Origin: Botrytis cinerea B05.10
Taxonomy: Eukaryota; Ascomycota; Leotiomycetes; Helotiales; Sclerotiniaceae
Reading direction: 5' to 3'
DNA length: 64,000 nucleotides
Assembly: GCF_000143535.2 (NCBI RefSeq)
Contig: NC_037325.1
Coordinates: 496,001-560,000 of the forward strand
In this document: positions 21,836 to 33,657 of the stretch, piece by piece
How positions within the stretch are numbered: the first letter of the stretch is position 1
Layout of the letters: each line of letters starts with the position of its first letter
Translations under genes and position numbers: made by a program
Notes under the pieces: model-generated
The model's input: the letters and a program-made list of their open reading frames with translations, nothing else
Told to the model about the DNA's origin: nothing
The model's database searches: none

Positions 21836-23550
21836 CTATTTCTAAAGTGTTTAAGTTCATCATCTGCAGACCAGAACATTTTTGGTAAGTTGGAGCGATT
21901 ATCTGAGATACAAGGCTGTTTGTCAGCCTCTTGTGCGGGGCTAGATAGGTACGTAAGCACGTGGCTCCGCTTGGTCGCGTAAGCTTTTAACTACAGAGCA
22001 TCGAGTTTGAAATAGTAAAATGAATCCACCCCTCTACTAAGGTTTTGAACAGATCCTTGAAAACGATAATATAGCACGAGTTTCATGAGTTCCAACAAAC
22101 AGTTTTGATGAGTATCTTCTCGCGTTGATTGATATATTAGTCGAGTTCCACTAAGTAGAGAATGCTTCGCTTGAGCTGCACCGTTTATTGTGCCGTGTGC
22201 ATATTCATAGCTAAGTAGCACTCGTATAGGAGAGTGACATCTCTGCTTTTCTTCCTATCCAAAATTTCTGGGGCCATTTGCGTCAACCAAGAGGATACTA
22301 GAAATACATTTGATAGGCATCTGGAGATGCTTGTGGTTTGTCAGCATCTCTCCACAAACGTTCCCGAAGATTTCGCTTTTGCGGATTCTCGAACCCACAC
22401 CGACCGTGATCCTCTCGGGGAACCTTACTTTAACAATAATTTTAAGAAGATGCATTGCGTAGACAATTCTTTCTGATTTGGTTAGTATGAGCTGATCATT
22501 GCTTTATCCTCATAGATAGATGTCAATGTGTGAACGAAGTGAATGACTTCAATTCAATTACCACTGTAATATAGCAATTGTAGTAAAACCCTAAGCGAAT
22601 GCGAAAGAGACTAGCTCTTTCAGTAAGTCTTTATAAGACTTACCACTTTCAATACGTAGCTAGCTCTTTAGACAGAATACAATTAGACATACAGGACCTA
22701 CGCAATTCGTGGGTGCTACGTCTTCCGTATCCTTCTCGTACCAACAGTCAAAGATCGAACTCTTGACCATCTAATTATTTTGAATATTATCGAAAACAAA
22801 GTCTTCAGCAGCTGACGTCCTTCAAAAGAGGCTCCATTCTCTATTGCAGCATTATAACAGCAATATAAGGGCTTTCATCATAAGTTACTATATCAATGTA
22901 AATATTCGATCCTTGAATTATGCTGGCACTTAGTGACACTGTTAGATCTTGATCTTCCATCATCCTCTTCTAGACCGAAGATACCATGATGGCAGCACTT
23001 ATCTACTTAGTAATGGGCAAAGAATGTCTCGTGAGAATAGAGACAAGGTAAAGAGGATCTTAAGATTTGACGAGTTCATAAAAGGAGAAGAAGATTGTTC
23101 CTGTGCAAAGGTTTTTCGAATGTGTGATGTCTAATTTCCCATATAATACATGCAGCAGAGTTGTGATCATACTGCGAAATACTGAGAAGGATCGAGCTAT
23201 TCATAACCGTCTAGCTAGAATGCAAATTGAGCGTGTTGAAATGCTGAAAACTAGTAATAATTATTGAGACATCTATATACATGCTTATAGAATTACCCTC
23301 GAAGGTTTCAAATGTCGGTTTCGCTATCCTTCATGTGAGTTAATGCATTTGTTTATATGTTTCTTGGGTGAATGGTTTTTTACGTCTCTACTCACCGTCT
23401 TTTTGAAGTAAAAGATGTCATATTGAGTAGCCATATTCTCATTTAGCTTTGATGTTCCATGTTCCAGGGCAGTCTAAGAACATATCAAAGATCGCTTCTC
23501 CTCCAATATCCCCATCACTCTATATCCACCCGTCTTGTCTGTTCCTTCTC
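21836..23550. other. Gene-poor transition region
   Basis: This 1.7-kb stretch upstream of TTI1 has intermediate base composition and only short open frames, none with a recognisable domain. A small hairpin lies at 22,623-22,643. I see no gene. Confidence 0.6.
22623..22643. repeat. Short perfect inverted repeat
   Basis: Nine-base arms GTAAGTCTT and AAGACTTAC flank a 3-nt loop. No T-tract or gene end lies beside it, so it is not an obvious terminator. Confidence 0.5.
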
Positions 23551-23553
23551 TAA

Positions 23554-23923
23554 GGGCCCGTTCGGATCGATTTTTTAGACAATGTAGAGCTATATTTGTT
23601 AACAATATAAATCCAAATTAGCATTTACCGAATACAAATATTACTCAACAATCTATATTGATAACAAAATTGAAAAAAAGTGATTTGTCGAATGCTAATG
23701 TTGAACTACAAAAAGCTACAAAATGTAAATTTACAAATTTTGAAAATTTATATGACAGTCTTGTTAAACCTCGCCAAATCTGTAATACAACTTTTATTAG
23801 CATTTGATAATATTTGTTAATATTTGTTACTCTACATTTTATAGATCTATAAAATTTAGGTTAAATTATTAATCAACAAATTATTTTATCAACAAATTAA
23901 AAAAAAACGATCCGAACGGGCTC
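23554..23923. mobile_element. MITE with GGGCCCG termini and TAA target duplication (PIF/Harbinger-like)
   Basis: The left end is GGGCCCGTTCGGATCG. The right end, read inverted, is GAGCCCGTTCGGATCG: 15 of 16 bases match. Both ends are followed by a T-run. TAA lies directly outside each end (23551-23553 and 23924-23926), matching the 3-bp TWA duplications of PIF/Harbinger (Tourist-type) elements. The 370-bp interior is A+T-rich and has no coding capacity, so the element would need a transposase in trans. The flanking repeat can also be read as CTCTAA on both sides, so a different duplication length cannot be excluded. A related end occurs at 32,453. Confidence 0.8.
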
Positions 23924-23944
23924 TAAGTCTATATTCAATTTTCC

Positions 23945-24456
23945 TTATTCATTATCTTGCCTCTCATCTTTATCTATTATGACCACTTGATTTCTCCAGC
24001 TTAGCCTGTCCTTGAAAAGGTTGAATAGTCTTTCCCATATCCTTAACTCCTCTTGCGCCTGTAGTAGAACAAAGAAATGGTTAGCTTTGGCTTCATCTTC
24101 ATATTTCATTGATATTTCAGAAAAGCATAAGCATTCTTACCAATAACATCAAGCCCCTCTCTGTCTCTTCCTCAAGGATCCCAAGAAGCCTAGCCGACTC
24201 ACTTAGCTGACTTTTTTGTCTTGGGGTAAACATGCAATACAATATCCTTCTTCTTCTTCTTCTCTTTTTTTTTTCAATTCATCTCCAGTCTCTTGAAGTT
24301 TGGACTGGGCTTCTTGGAGTGTATTGCTTTTTGATGTTATGGCACTAGCTTGTGACTGAATTTGCTGGGCTTGTTGTTGAGTGCTGTGCTGGAGTTGCTA
24401 GATGGCGATTTCAAGGGCGTCAACCATGCGGGCATGATCAGCTGGTGAGTTGGAGT
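23945..24456 (-). pseudogene. Decayed intron-containing gene relic, function unknown
   Basis: Reading leftward, ADHARMVDALEIAI is followed by a TAG (24398-24400) exactly where CAG for Gln would continue a Gln-rich coiled-coil-like stretch (QLQHSTQQQAQQIQS). It runs on to LQEAQSKLQETGDEL. At a run of 10 A (24,265-24,274) the frame must shift to continue in RRRRRILYCMFTPRQ and LSESARLLGILEEETERG. A clean intron follows (24,059-24,140; GTAAGA..TACAG), and the second exon AQEELRIWERLFNLFKD.. ends in TAA at 23,945. The TAG fits a C-to-T change. The frame agreement across the intron argues that this was once coding. The family is unknown to me; a transposon-associated or lineage-specific repeated protein is possible. 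The N-terminal limit is uncertain. The Tourist-type MITE sits 22 bp past its end. Confidence 0.5.
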
Positions 24457-24650
24457 TTCTGGAGTAGAGAGTACGTTTCCTTGTATCTTTACTTGTAGTG
24501 AGTGACTTCTTTCATTGACTTGGGTCACAGTGAGGGTTTGTAAGAAGGAGGGATGGTGGAGTTGGCGGTGGCGGTGGCGGTGGCAGTGGCTGTATGATTT
24601 TGATGTTCTGTCTCGTGGTTTGGTGTAGTGTAGGGGATTTGAGTGAGATT
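24457..24650. other. Upstream remnant of the gene relic and boundary of the A+T-rich block
   Basis: A GGCGGT trinucleotide-like run (about 24,562-24,586) and mid-range composition give way abruptly to A+T-rich DNA at about 24,650. The run would encode a Pro/Thr or His/Arg-rich tract on the minus strand, perhaps the start of the decayed gene. Confidence 0.4.
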
Positions 24651-25291
24651 GCAAATTAAAAGTTTTTTAATAATGTGATTCTTATATTAATAAGTTATAA
24701 TTTATGAAACTCTTGAATTAAAGTTTTTTAGTTCTTTTAGGTTTTTGAAGGATTGAATGACTCTTTTGAAATTGGGTTAGAAATGCAAAATATAATAAAA
24801 TATATAAGAAATCTTTTAGTTTTAAAAATAAACATTTGAAATAGAATTACTAGATTTTGGGATTAATTCCTACCACTTTCGGCGCCTTGTTCAAGTCAAG
24901 AACAAAAGGCAAGCAAAGTATATAGATTTATTATGTTATTATCATTATCATTATTAATTTTCTCATTATGAGTTTTTTTTAAATTTAAATTAGATTTGTT
25001 TTAATTAAGTTAATATGCGATTCAGTCTTTGAAAACGCTTTAGATTCTTGAAAGGTCTTAAATTCCATATCTAAATAGTAAAAGTCTTTTCAAATCTTGA
25101 AATTTCGAATATTATATAATATAAATTACAAATAATGTTACAAAAGAATATAACAAATCATAATAAAATGTATCAATTCAATAAATATCTTATTATTTTT
25201 AATTAATATAACCTATAAAAAACTCATATGTATAAGAAACTCGAATACTTTTAGTTTAGTATCAATTTAAGATCCTAATAGCTTTTATTAC

Positions 25292-25716
25292 ATAACGTAG
25301 TTTATGAGTATACGAGCTATTTCAAAATTTGATAAAATTTTGTTTTTTTAATATTTATATTTTAATTACTAATGAACATTTTTGAAAAGTGAAAACTGAT
25401 TTAATAAATTGGAATTTCTCTTATTTTAAGATTTGGGATTCATTCAAACCCCCTCATTATTTATTAAAAAAGATCAAAATCGTTACGATTTTCGTCACAA
25501 AAAGACTATTTTAATAACAACTCTTATATTAATTTGAAATTTTAAAAAATGATTTGGTTCTTATAACGTTTAATAATTTATCTTTTATGTAATAAATTTT
25601 GAAAAAATTCTATTAACATACAAAGGAAGTGTGTGATTACACACAAACGAATTTTATTTATAAAAAGAAGTGACTGATATAGTAATATAACTCGCATACT
25701 AACAAACCACACTGTT
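25292..25716. mobile_element. M1 MITE copy A
   Basis: The left end ATAACGTAGTTTATGAGTAT and the inverted right end, reading GTGTGGTTTGTTAGTATGCG, are imperfect inverted repeats. The inner blocks typical of the family are present: GTTACGATTTTCGTCACAAA, then AACAACTCTTATATTAATT, then GTGATTACACACAAACGAAT near the right end. About 425 bp and non-coding. Confidence 0.7.
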
Positions 25717-25887
25717 TCGAATTATCCTTTATATTTCCTCAAATTAAAGAGAAACTTTGAAAACCATAACCATATTTCAATTGAAAGAATTTAAATCAAT
25801 TTCAGGTAATAGATTGACTGAAAGGAAAGAATATTTTCAAATGTGTAAGATAGTTTAAGTCCTTTTAAATATAAATGAAAATACTTT

Positions 25888-26384
25888 TGTAAGAGTTGTG
25901 GCCCCGGCTTATCATACACTACTTTATTTTATAACAAAATCCCTACAAAGAAGTAATTTTCTTATATAAACTAATTTCTTTTATGATTTATTTAGTAGTT
26001 GAAAATCTTATTTCAAAATTTCATATATAGAAGATGATTATATTTAAACCCTTGAAAATAATAAAGATTTTTTTCTTGTTTAATAAAGTTTTAAGTTCTC
26101 AACATTGAAAATTTACAAAATTTATTATATATAATACTTTTCTTATATAAAAAAATCGATTTTTTTATATTCAAATTTTAGAAATTCTAAATTTGAAAAC
26201 TTATAAATCTTTAAAAAAAAGAAGAAAAACAATTTGTTAATTTTTTTGAATGACTTCAATTCTTTTTTACTATCTAGTTCAATTCATATATTCAATGAAA
26301 ATTTATATGATTGAAAAATTAATAAACAAAGGCTTTTGCTATATGTTCGCTTGGTGTGCGATAAGCCGTAGCTATAACTCTTAT
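25888..26384. mobile_element. Inverted-repeat element with AAGAGTT..CGGCTTATC ends
   Basis: Bases from 25,891 read AAGAGTTGTGGCCCCGGCTT followed by ATCATACAC. The inverted right end reads AAGAGTTATAGCTACGGCTT followed by ATCGCACAC. The arms match over about 28 bases with mostly transition differences, at roughly 495 bp total length. A third end-like sequence (GATAAGCTATAACTACAACT) lies near 46,038. It is probably another non-autonomous DNA element. Confidence 0.6.
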
Positions 26385-29092
26385 AATGAATTTTATAATC
26401 TGTTACTAATAAGCCTTTCATTATATTTATATTGATAATTAAAAAATCTACAAAACTTGTTTTGGATATATTCAAATTATGATATTTTGAAATCTTATTT
26501 TAATGGATGTTCCATTTAAAAATCCAAAATAATTTTCAAATTTTCAAGAGCAATTTCCAAAATTTAAAATATTTTAATTAAAATCCGATCTAATTAAAAA
26601 AACGACTTCAAGCAATATGCAGATCTAGTTTAATACATTTTATACACGTCTTATTAAACAAAAATATAAATCAGATAATATATATAATATAAAGAAAATC
26701 ACATTTGAGAATGAAAGTATTCGAAGTATCTGTATCGTAATGGATTTTATTTGGAAATCAAGTTGGAAAGTTGTAATTATTAAATAATTATATATGATTA
26801 TATTTTAATACACTAATATAACTGAAAAGAATTCATCGATTGTAATTATTTTTTAAAGTCCAAAATATACATTTCAAAATTAACAGTCCTTTATTAATAT
26901 GAATAAATAAATTTCAAATAGTTAGAAATTAAAATAATTAAAAAGAGTATTTGAATCACAATGTAGAGAATTGTTAAATAATTAACCTCAACCTTTTATT
27001 ACAGATGATTACTTAAATTAAACAAATAATAATTTTTTTTTGTATAAAGAATAGTATAGATTTATTTATATTTACTATCATTATTTCTCTTTGCTTAGTT
27101 TTTAGATACTAATTTAAATAAACTGATATGAAGCAAATCTAAACAAGTAAATAAATAGAATTCTTTAATTGTTTTTGGAAAAAAAATGCTGATTATTCTA
27201 ATATTAAATTTGATTGAAAAGAAACTAATTTACAACTGTTTTCCTTACAAAAAAATCAAAATATTATTGTTTAATTTTTTTCGATATACTCTTATTTTAC
27301 AGATAAGAAATATTTATCAAGATTTGGAGTTACTTATTTAAAAGCTTTTTTTTTAAGATAGAAGAAAGTCAATATAAACAAATTAGATCTCTAATATGAT
27401 TTTAGTAAATAAAAATCCTTTAATATTATTAATTCTTGAATAATTTTTTTCAAAAAAATATATAGAATCTCGAAATGCTAGGATGATTCCATTTCGTAAA
27501 TAGCTTACTGATACCTAAGCTTTCAAAAAAATAAGTGAGATTTGAGGAAAAAAAAAAAAGCAAGAGAATCAAATGATAAGATTAATTTGTTTTTAGTATC
27601 AAGGAGATATTAAAATTCAGATATAAAGTAAAGAAAGCCACTAAGAAAAAAAGCTATAGGAATGACTATACTGAAGAATCAAAGAAAGAAATTGAAAATG
27701 AGTTGAAGAATAATTCAAATGATTCAGAATTGGAAATAGAGGAGTATATAATTTGCAGAATAAGATTATACCTATTCGACATATAGAATAATTGTAAAAA
27801 GTGTGTGAGTTTCTCATATTTCCGAATTCCTCATGAATTATATTATAGAAAGTCATGAAAAAGCCTGCTAACAATATTGTAAGTGAAACAATTTATTACT
27901 TCTATCGATTTCAGATTGATTGTCTCATTTAAATTGTATTTCAATTAAATAAATCATTATTTGTGGCGAAATTATAAGTTCTAACTTTTAACTATGAATT
28001 TTGTAATCAAATTTACTGGGGGGAAAGTCTAAAATTGTTTATGAAAAATCTAAATAATTTTTTTTTGGAAAGAATCTGAACATTAATTTTAAACCTAAGT
28101 GAGTAATTAAAACCCTCAATTCTAGTTATCATGATATCCAAATAGTACGAGAATGTTTAGATTTATTTTAACAACATAAGAGCAATTTGATTTATTTCAA
28201 TAGTATGAGAGTAATCTACCTAGGTACCATAGTAATAAATTACTGAAAGTAAAATTCAAAAAATTCCCTTTGTGCATTTTGAACAACAAAACAAAAATTG
28301 AAATTTAGATTTACCTAAATTGATTTCAAGAATATTATCGTTATAAATAATATGTGAAGTTTTAAATTGAGTGAAGATTTATTTTTTGATCGAACATAGG
28401 AAACAAAGCTCACGAAAGTATTAGAGTTTGATTATTTTATTTGAATAGAGAAAGCTAAATCTATTACATCATGTCAATTTACCTAGGTTGTATAAGACTT
28501 CAAATGAATTTGTTAAACAACCATAAAAGTAATAATTATATTAAATGAATCGAGGGCTTTGCGAATTTGTGTTAAAATTTAAACTGGATCTTATAATAAC
28601 ACCTAGCTAATAAAATTAGTTGATTAACGTTAAAAGAATACATTAAAAATGAAATTGAGGGTAGGGTGTTCTAATGCTTCAGGCATATCTGACTTTAGTA
28701 TTTTTCTGGGTTAAAATCTATATAAATATGCAATCTAAGTAAAAAGTCTGAGTAAAAAATCTAAATAAGGAATTGAATATTATTGATATAAATATCTGAT
28801 AAATCAGAATAACAAAAAAAGTGAATAAAAATATTATAACAATTAATATATCAAATAACATAAAATCCTTGGTATCAAAAATACATGCTAATATAAAAGC
28901 TGATAAAAGTAAATCCTCTACTAGTTATAAAAAATATTTAATGTTTTCTATGATTATGATTAGGAAAATGAATAATTGAAAAGATCATTTTTTAAAGAAT
29001 CTTTAAAATTTGATATAATAAATTATATAAAACAAAATATATCTCATTCACAAAAGGATTTGAAATTAGTATTTATATTATTGAATTTCTTA

Positions 29093-30928
29093 TAACGTGA
29101 TTTATCAGTGTGCGGGTCACTTTCACTTCAATTCATTCTTTTCTTTTTCAATATACATTTTTATTAATAATCAATAATGAATTTGAATAATCAAAAAGCC
29201 TGTATATTTCTTGTTATCGAAATTATTCAAAAAAACAAAAAAACAAGTATTTGAAAGATTATAAAAATATATAATATTTTAAATACAATATTATAATATA
29301 GAATTAATAATATTATTTTCTATTTCAAATATTAATTTAAATCTTATAATTTTTTAGAATTAAAAGAGAATATTATTTTTGAATATATAATTGATATAAA
29401 TTCGAAAGGTTTTTTATTTAAATTTAAGAATGCAAATAATATAATAAATTATATTTTTGAATTAAAAGGTATAAAATGTATTAGGAAATTGCAGGTATAT
29501 TGATTTGTAAAATGTTGAATTGAATTAAAGATATATTTTAATTGTATTTATAATTTTCAAAAAATTCTTTATAAAGATTTTAAGTTTATTAAAGAATAGT
29601 TTTAATTAATTGTAAATATATAAATAAAATATAATATTTTAAATGGAGATTTCTATAATTTCAATAAAATAGACTTTATAATAGAAATTATATATATAAT
29701 AATAATAATAATTAATGCTAAATGAAATAATAGAAGTAAGATAGTATAGTTAGATAATTGAAAATAAGCTATAGCAATAATATATGGAAATGAAAAGGAT
29801 GAAATTATTTTTTTATTTTTAATAATTTAAGGATAAATCTATTTCTTTAATTGGTATATTAAAATCAATTTTCCTATAAAATAGATTATTAAATCTATAT
29901 TTAATAAATAAATAAATAATAAAATAGATTTAAAATAATTGAAATATTTCAATAAATATATTAAGAATCGAAAAAAAAGTAAATATTGAATATTAGTATT
30001 AAATAAATATGAAAATTATAAATTAATAGGTTTTCAAATATATTATAAAAATAATAATATTATATATTTATACTTATTATTATATTCAAATTATTTAATA
30101 TTAATTATTTTAAAATTTTTATTAAAATATATATCAAATATATTTCGAAGATTGAATTCTTTATAGTTTTTAAAATTATATATAAAAAATCAATTACTTT
30201 TCAGAATATAAAAGTAAGATTTTGAAAAATAGATTTAATTTTATTTAATTCTAAAACTATATTTTCGAAATAGATTTAATTTTATTTAATTCCAAAACTA
30301 TATTTTCGAAATTAGATATTCATATTCGTATATTTACCCCCCCCTTTTTCGATTTAAATCAATAGATTTCTTAAACCTCTTATAATTTAACAAAAGCTTT
30401 TTCTCAATTAATATTAATTAAATCTCGAATAACTCATTATTAATCAAACTATTCTATATTTATATTCGAAATTATATTAGTTTTAATTAAAAATATAAAA
30501 AGATTAATTTATAAGAATACATTTTTAAATATAAAGAATTATATATTTCGAATAATAAATAAGATATTAAATAAATATTGATATATAAAAAAAATTCAAT
30601 TATATTAAGAAGGAATATTTACTAAACAAGAAACTCTTAATATATTATTTCAATAAAAAATTGATATTCAAATTCAATACAACAAGTATTAAAAAAAAGA
30701 GAATTCTAATAAAAAAGCATTTTCTAATCGATATTATAATAAATATAAAAAAACAAATTATAATACAAAAACTTATCAAAATAATATAATAGATTTTAAA
30801 TTATTATAATTTTTATAATTTTAATCAATTGATTTAATAATTATTAAATAATATAAATTTGAAAAAATAAATTGAAATGAAAGTGATCCGCACACTGATA
30901 TGATCCGCACACTGATAAATCACGTTAA
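29093..30928. mobile_element. M2: 1.84-kb inverted-repeat element sharing M1 termini
   Basis: The left end TAACGTGATTTATCAGTGTG is matched exactly by the inverted right end; the homology continues through CGG and TCACTTTCA. At the right end the 17-bp unit TGATCCGCACACTGATA is duplicated in tandem. The interior is nearly pure A+T and has no open frame. A roughly 42-bp internal unit (ATAGATTTAATTTTATTTAA..) is duplicated at about 30,230-30,310. The ends resemble M1, so M2 may be the longer, possibly once autonomous, parent of M1. Confidence 0.75.
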
Positions 30929-31032
30929 CACTAAATAGAATTCTTATAAAAGGATCCTATAATCAGAAATCTATACAACTAATATTATAAGAATTCAATT
31001 TTAAAAAATAACTTAATTTTATATGTAAGATT

Positions 31033-31606
31033 TTACAGTGAACTACTCACTCCACTAAAAGTCCAATAAATTGCTCTTGTATCACTAAAATTGATATCTT
31101 TTTACTCTTATACTACTTAGATTCTAATCGGAACAAATTAGATTCTATGGTAAATTCTAATTGTAGATATATAGATTCTAGGATTTAAAATATAATATTC
31201 AATAAATTTATACAATTATGAATTCTATCATTTCATTATAAATTATACTGTTCCACTATAGATTCTAGCTTCTGTTTTAAATTTTAGTTCCTTATTACTC
31301 TCACTTTCTTTTCTTCTTTCCTTCAAAAAGAATAAAAGATATATCTACCTATATAACCTAATTAGCCCACTCCCCCCTGTATTATCAAAAATGGAATTTC
31401 TATAATCTTTAATTAAAAGTTAGAATCTATAGATATATAATAAAATCTATATATTCCATAATTGAATCAAATATATAAATTAGTATATTTAAAATCTACA
31501 ATAAAATAGACTAAAATCCAAATAACATGAAAGTAAAAAGTTATCAATTTTAGTGATATGAGAGTAGTTTATCAGACTTTTAGTATTGTGAGAGTAATTA
31601 ATAAAA
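31033..31606. mobile_element. Element with long (about 85-bp) terminal inverted repeats
   Basis: The left arm contains CACTAAAAGTC, TATCACTAAAATTGATA and TTTTTACTCTTAT. The inverted right arm contains TACTAAAAGTC, TATCACTAAAATTGATA and TTTTTACTTTCAT in the same order and spacing. Total length is about 570 bp and there is no coding capacity. The long, imperfect arms suggest a foldback-type or long-TIR MITE. Confidence 0.7.
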
Positions 31607-31629
31607 AACTTAAATACTCGTTTCAATCA

Positions 31630-31830
31630 CTAAGCTTATCAAATATTATAGCTAAACTCTTTTAATATAGATACTTCTGATACCACTAATAATAGATTAC
31701 AAGTCAAATCCAAAATCTAATATACCACATAATACATCAATATCGATAAACACATTGGTAATTCTGTTGCCCTCGATATCTGTATATCCCAATAAACATT
31801 TGACACAAATATCATACATTTGTATAGTAT
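31630..31830 (-). mobile_element. LTR-like dispersed repeat, copy 1
   Basis: This stretch aligns by eye with 44,832-45,040 (ATCAAATATTATAGCTAAA.., then AATAGATTACAAGTCAAATC.., then TATTTCCAATAAACAT-like blocks). On the minus strand bases 31,685 to 31,674 read TGGTATCAGAAG, which resembles the primer-binding site of some copia-type retrotransposons, just outside the repeat. I cannot match it to a fungal tRNA, so the LTR call is tentative; the shared repeat is firmer. Confidence 0.4.
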
Positions 31831-32452
31831 CTTGAATAACATAAAATACTTATTAGGAGGTATTGGGAAAGGAGGGAATAGCCCTGATGCATATTATGAA
31901 ACAATTGTAAAAATGGAGTGTGTATATAAATATAAATAATACTAGCCATCAAAGAAGAGGATATTGAAGTCTGCAAATTCGAAGACTTTGAAATTTGATA
32001 TTAATCGAAAAAAGAAATTCTATATATTCGTACTCTGAATTTCTTCTTCTCCCTGTCACTAGTATCTTAAAAAGATCTTTCTTTTTATCAAAAATAAAAT
32101 GGTCCTGATATGAATGATTTCTATAATAATTCACATCGTCCACTTTAATAATATGAATAAATTCTTGATAATGTTTATAAAACAAAATCTTTATTGATTA
32201 TTCAAATGTAAAAATATATGAATATAAGTTTAATAAATTGATTGATTTTATTTCAATTGATTGTTTTGAATTTATATTATTAAATGTTAATTAAAACTTT
32301 TGAAATATCATCATTTTAAATCTATTTTACTATTTCAATTGATACGTAAATTAAATTTGATTCTTTTATATGTATAATAGAGTAAATCATTTTTCTACTC
32401 TTTGAGTACAATGCGACTACTTTCATATTCTGAAATTGAATAAAAAGGTTTA

Positions 32453-33657
32453 GGGCCCGTTCGGAACGATTCTTTAGGTGTATTCTATAGCAGATTATCA
32501 AAAAAAATAGATCATAGGTTTTCAACTGGACATTTTATTATATATTTTTAAACTTATAAAGATTTCACTGCTGGAAATCCACTTGATAGGTATTTTAATA
32601 AATCCATGGATCTAATGATCACTCAAGTTTCTGAATATTTTGAAATTTATAATTAAAGATACAATAAAGGTATCTAATAATGGTTTACTTTTCTATTACA
32701 ATTTTTTCTGAAAATACTGTTATATTATTCGAATAAATCTAATAATAACGAATGAGATTTTATGGTGCACTAAATACTCAAGTTTATGAGCTCTGATAAT
32801 CAATAAAGAATGTATTCTGATATTATAAAAAGGCATTTTTGATTTTATACTCTTCCCAAACATTTTTCCCACTTTCTATTTTGTTTCCCTTTTATCAAAA
32901 CAAAACAATTATATTATTTCAATTGAATTTTTTGCGCACAAAATAACTCCTTGTGAACTCTAACTTTTATTTGAGAATTGTTAAAAGAAAAATCTATAAT
33001 AACTAAAACAGAAAACTAAAATCGACAGCTAAATTCTATATAATTTATAATTCAAACACAAATTCTACATATTTCATCATTGGAAGTTTCTTCTGAGATA
33101 ATTGAATATAATAAGTGAAATCTTTAAATCAGTTAAACATCGTTTGTCATATAATTTTAAAATTTGTGGAAATGATTATAAACTCTATTTATTTAAAATG
33201 AAATTACAAATAATTAATGGAAAAATTTTAAGAAGAATATTATTTTGGCTTTGATCGTTATGGGAATAGTATTTTATTGAAGTTTTTGATTTAGAACAAT
33301 CTTATTTGTATTGCTAATGTTGTCATGAATATTGTATTCTAATAATTGTATATATCCATTTCTTTCATGTTCTTACAATTCTTACAATTTATTTTATGTG
33401 TTTTTTATAATTATGTTAAACTTTCTATAAAACATGTTAAGAGCATTGAGTTTTCTGAATGATGCATAAATAAATATCCTGTGATTAGATTCAGAATCTT
33501 TATTTAAACCATTTTCATTTCATTAAAAATAAATTCCACGTAAATTTATCTGCTTATTTTTTGCAGTTTATAATAACTAGAACATAGAACTTCAAAGATA
33601 AATCTAAAGTTTTTAAATATAATTATAAAATTGTTCTATGTATTTTTTCACGGGCCT
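32453..33657. mobile_element. Possible second GGGCCCG-ended (PIF/Harbinger-like) element
   Basis: TTA precedes GGGCCCGTTCGGAACGATT at 32,453, the same terminus as the element at 23,554. About 1.2 kb downstream a G/C island ACGGGCC followed by TTT could be a decayed right end. Only the left end is clear. No coding region survives inside. Confidence 0.35.

Noticed and set aside
22680..22780. tRNA-like stretch on the minus strand (GAGTTCGATC near a GTCAA/TTGAC stem)
   Set aside because: The T-arm does not fold properly, and no A-box, anticodon arm or acceptor stem can be found at the right spacing.
26250..26435. 61-codon frame in the AT block
   Set aside because: It overlaps the right end of an inverted-repeat element and has AT-driven residue composition (Ile, Tyr, Leu, Asn).
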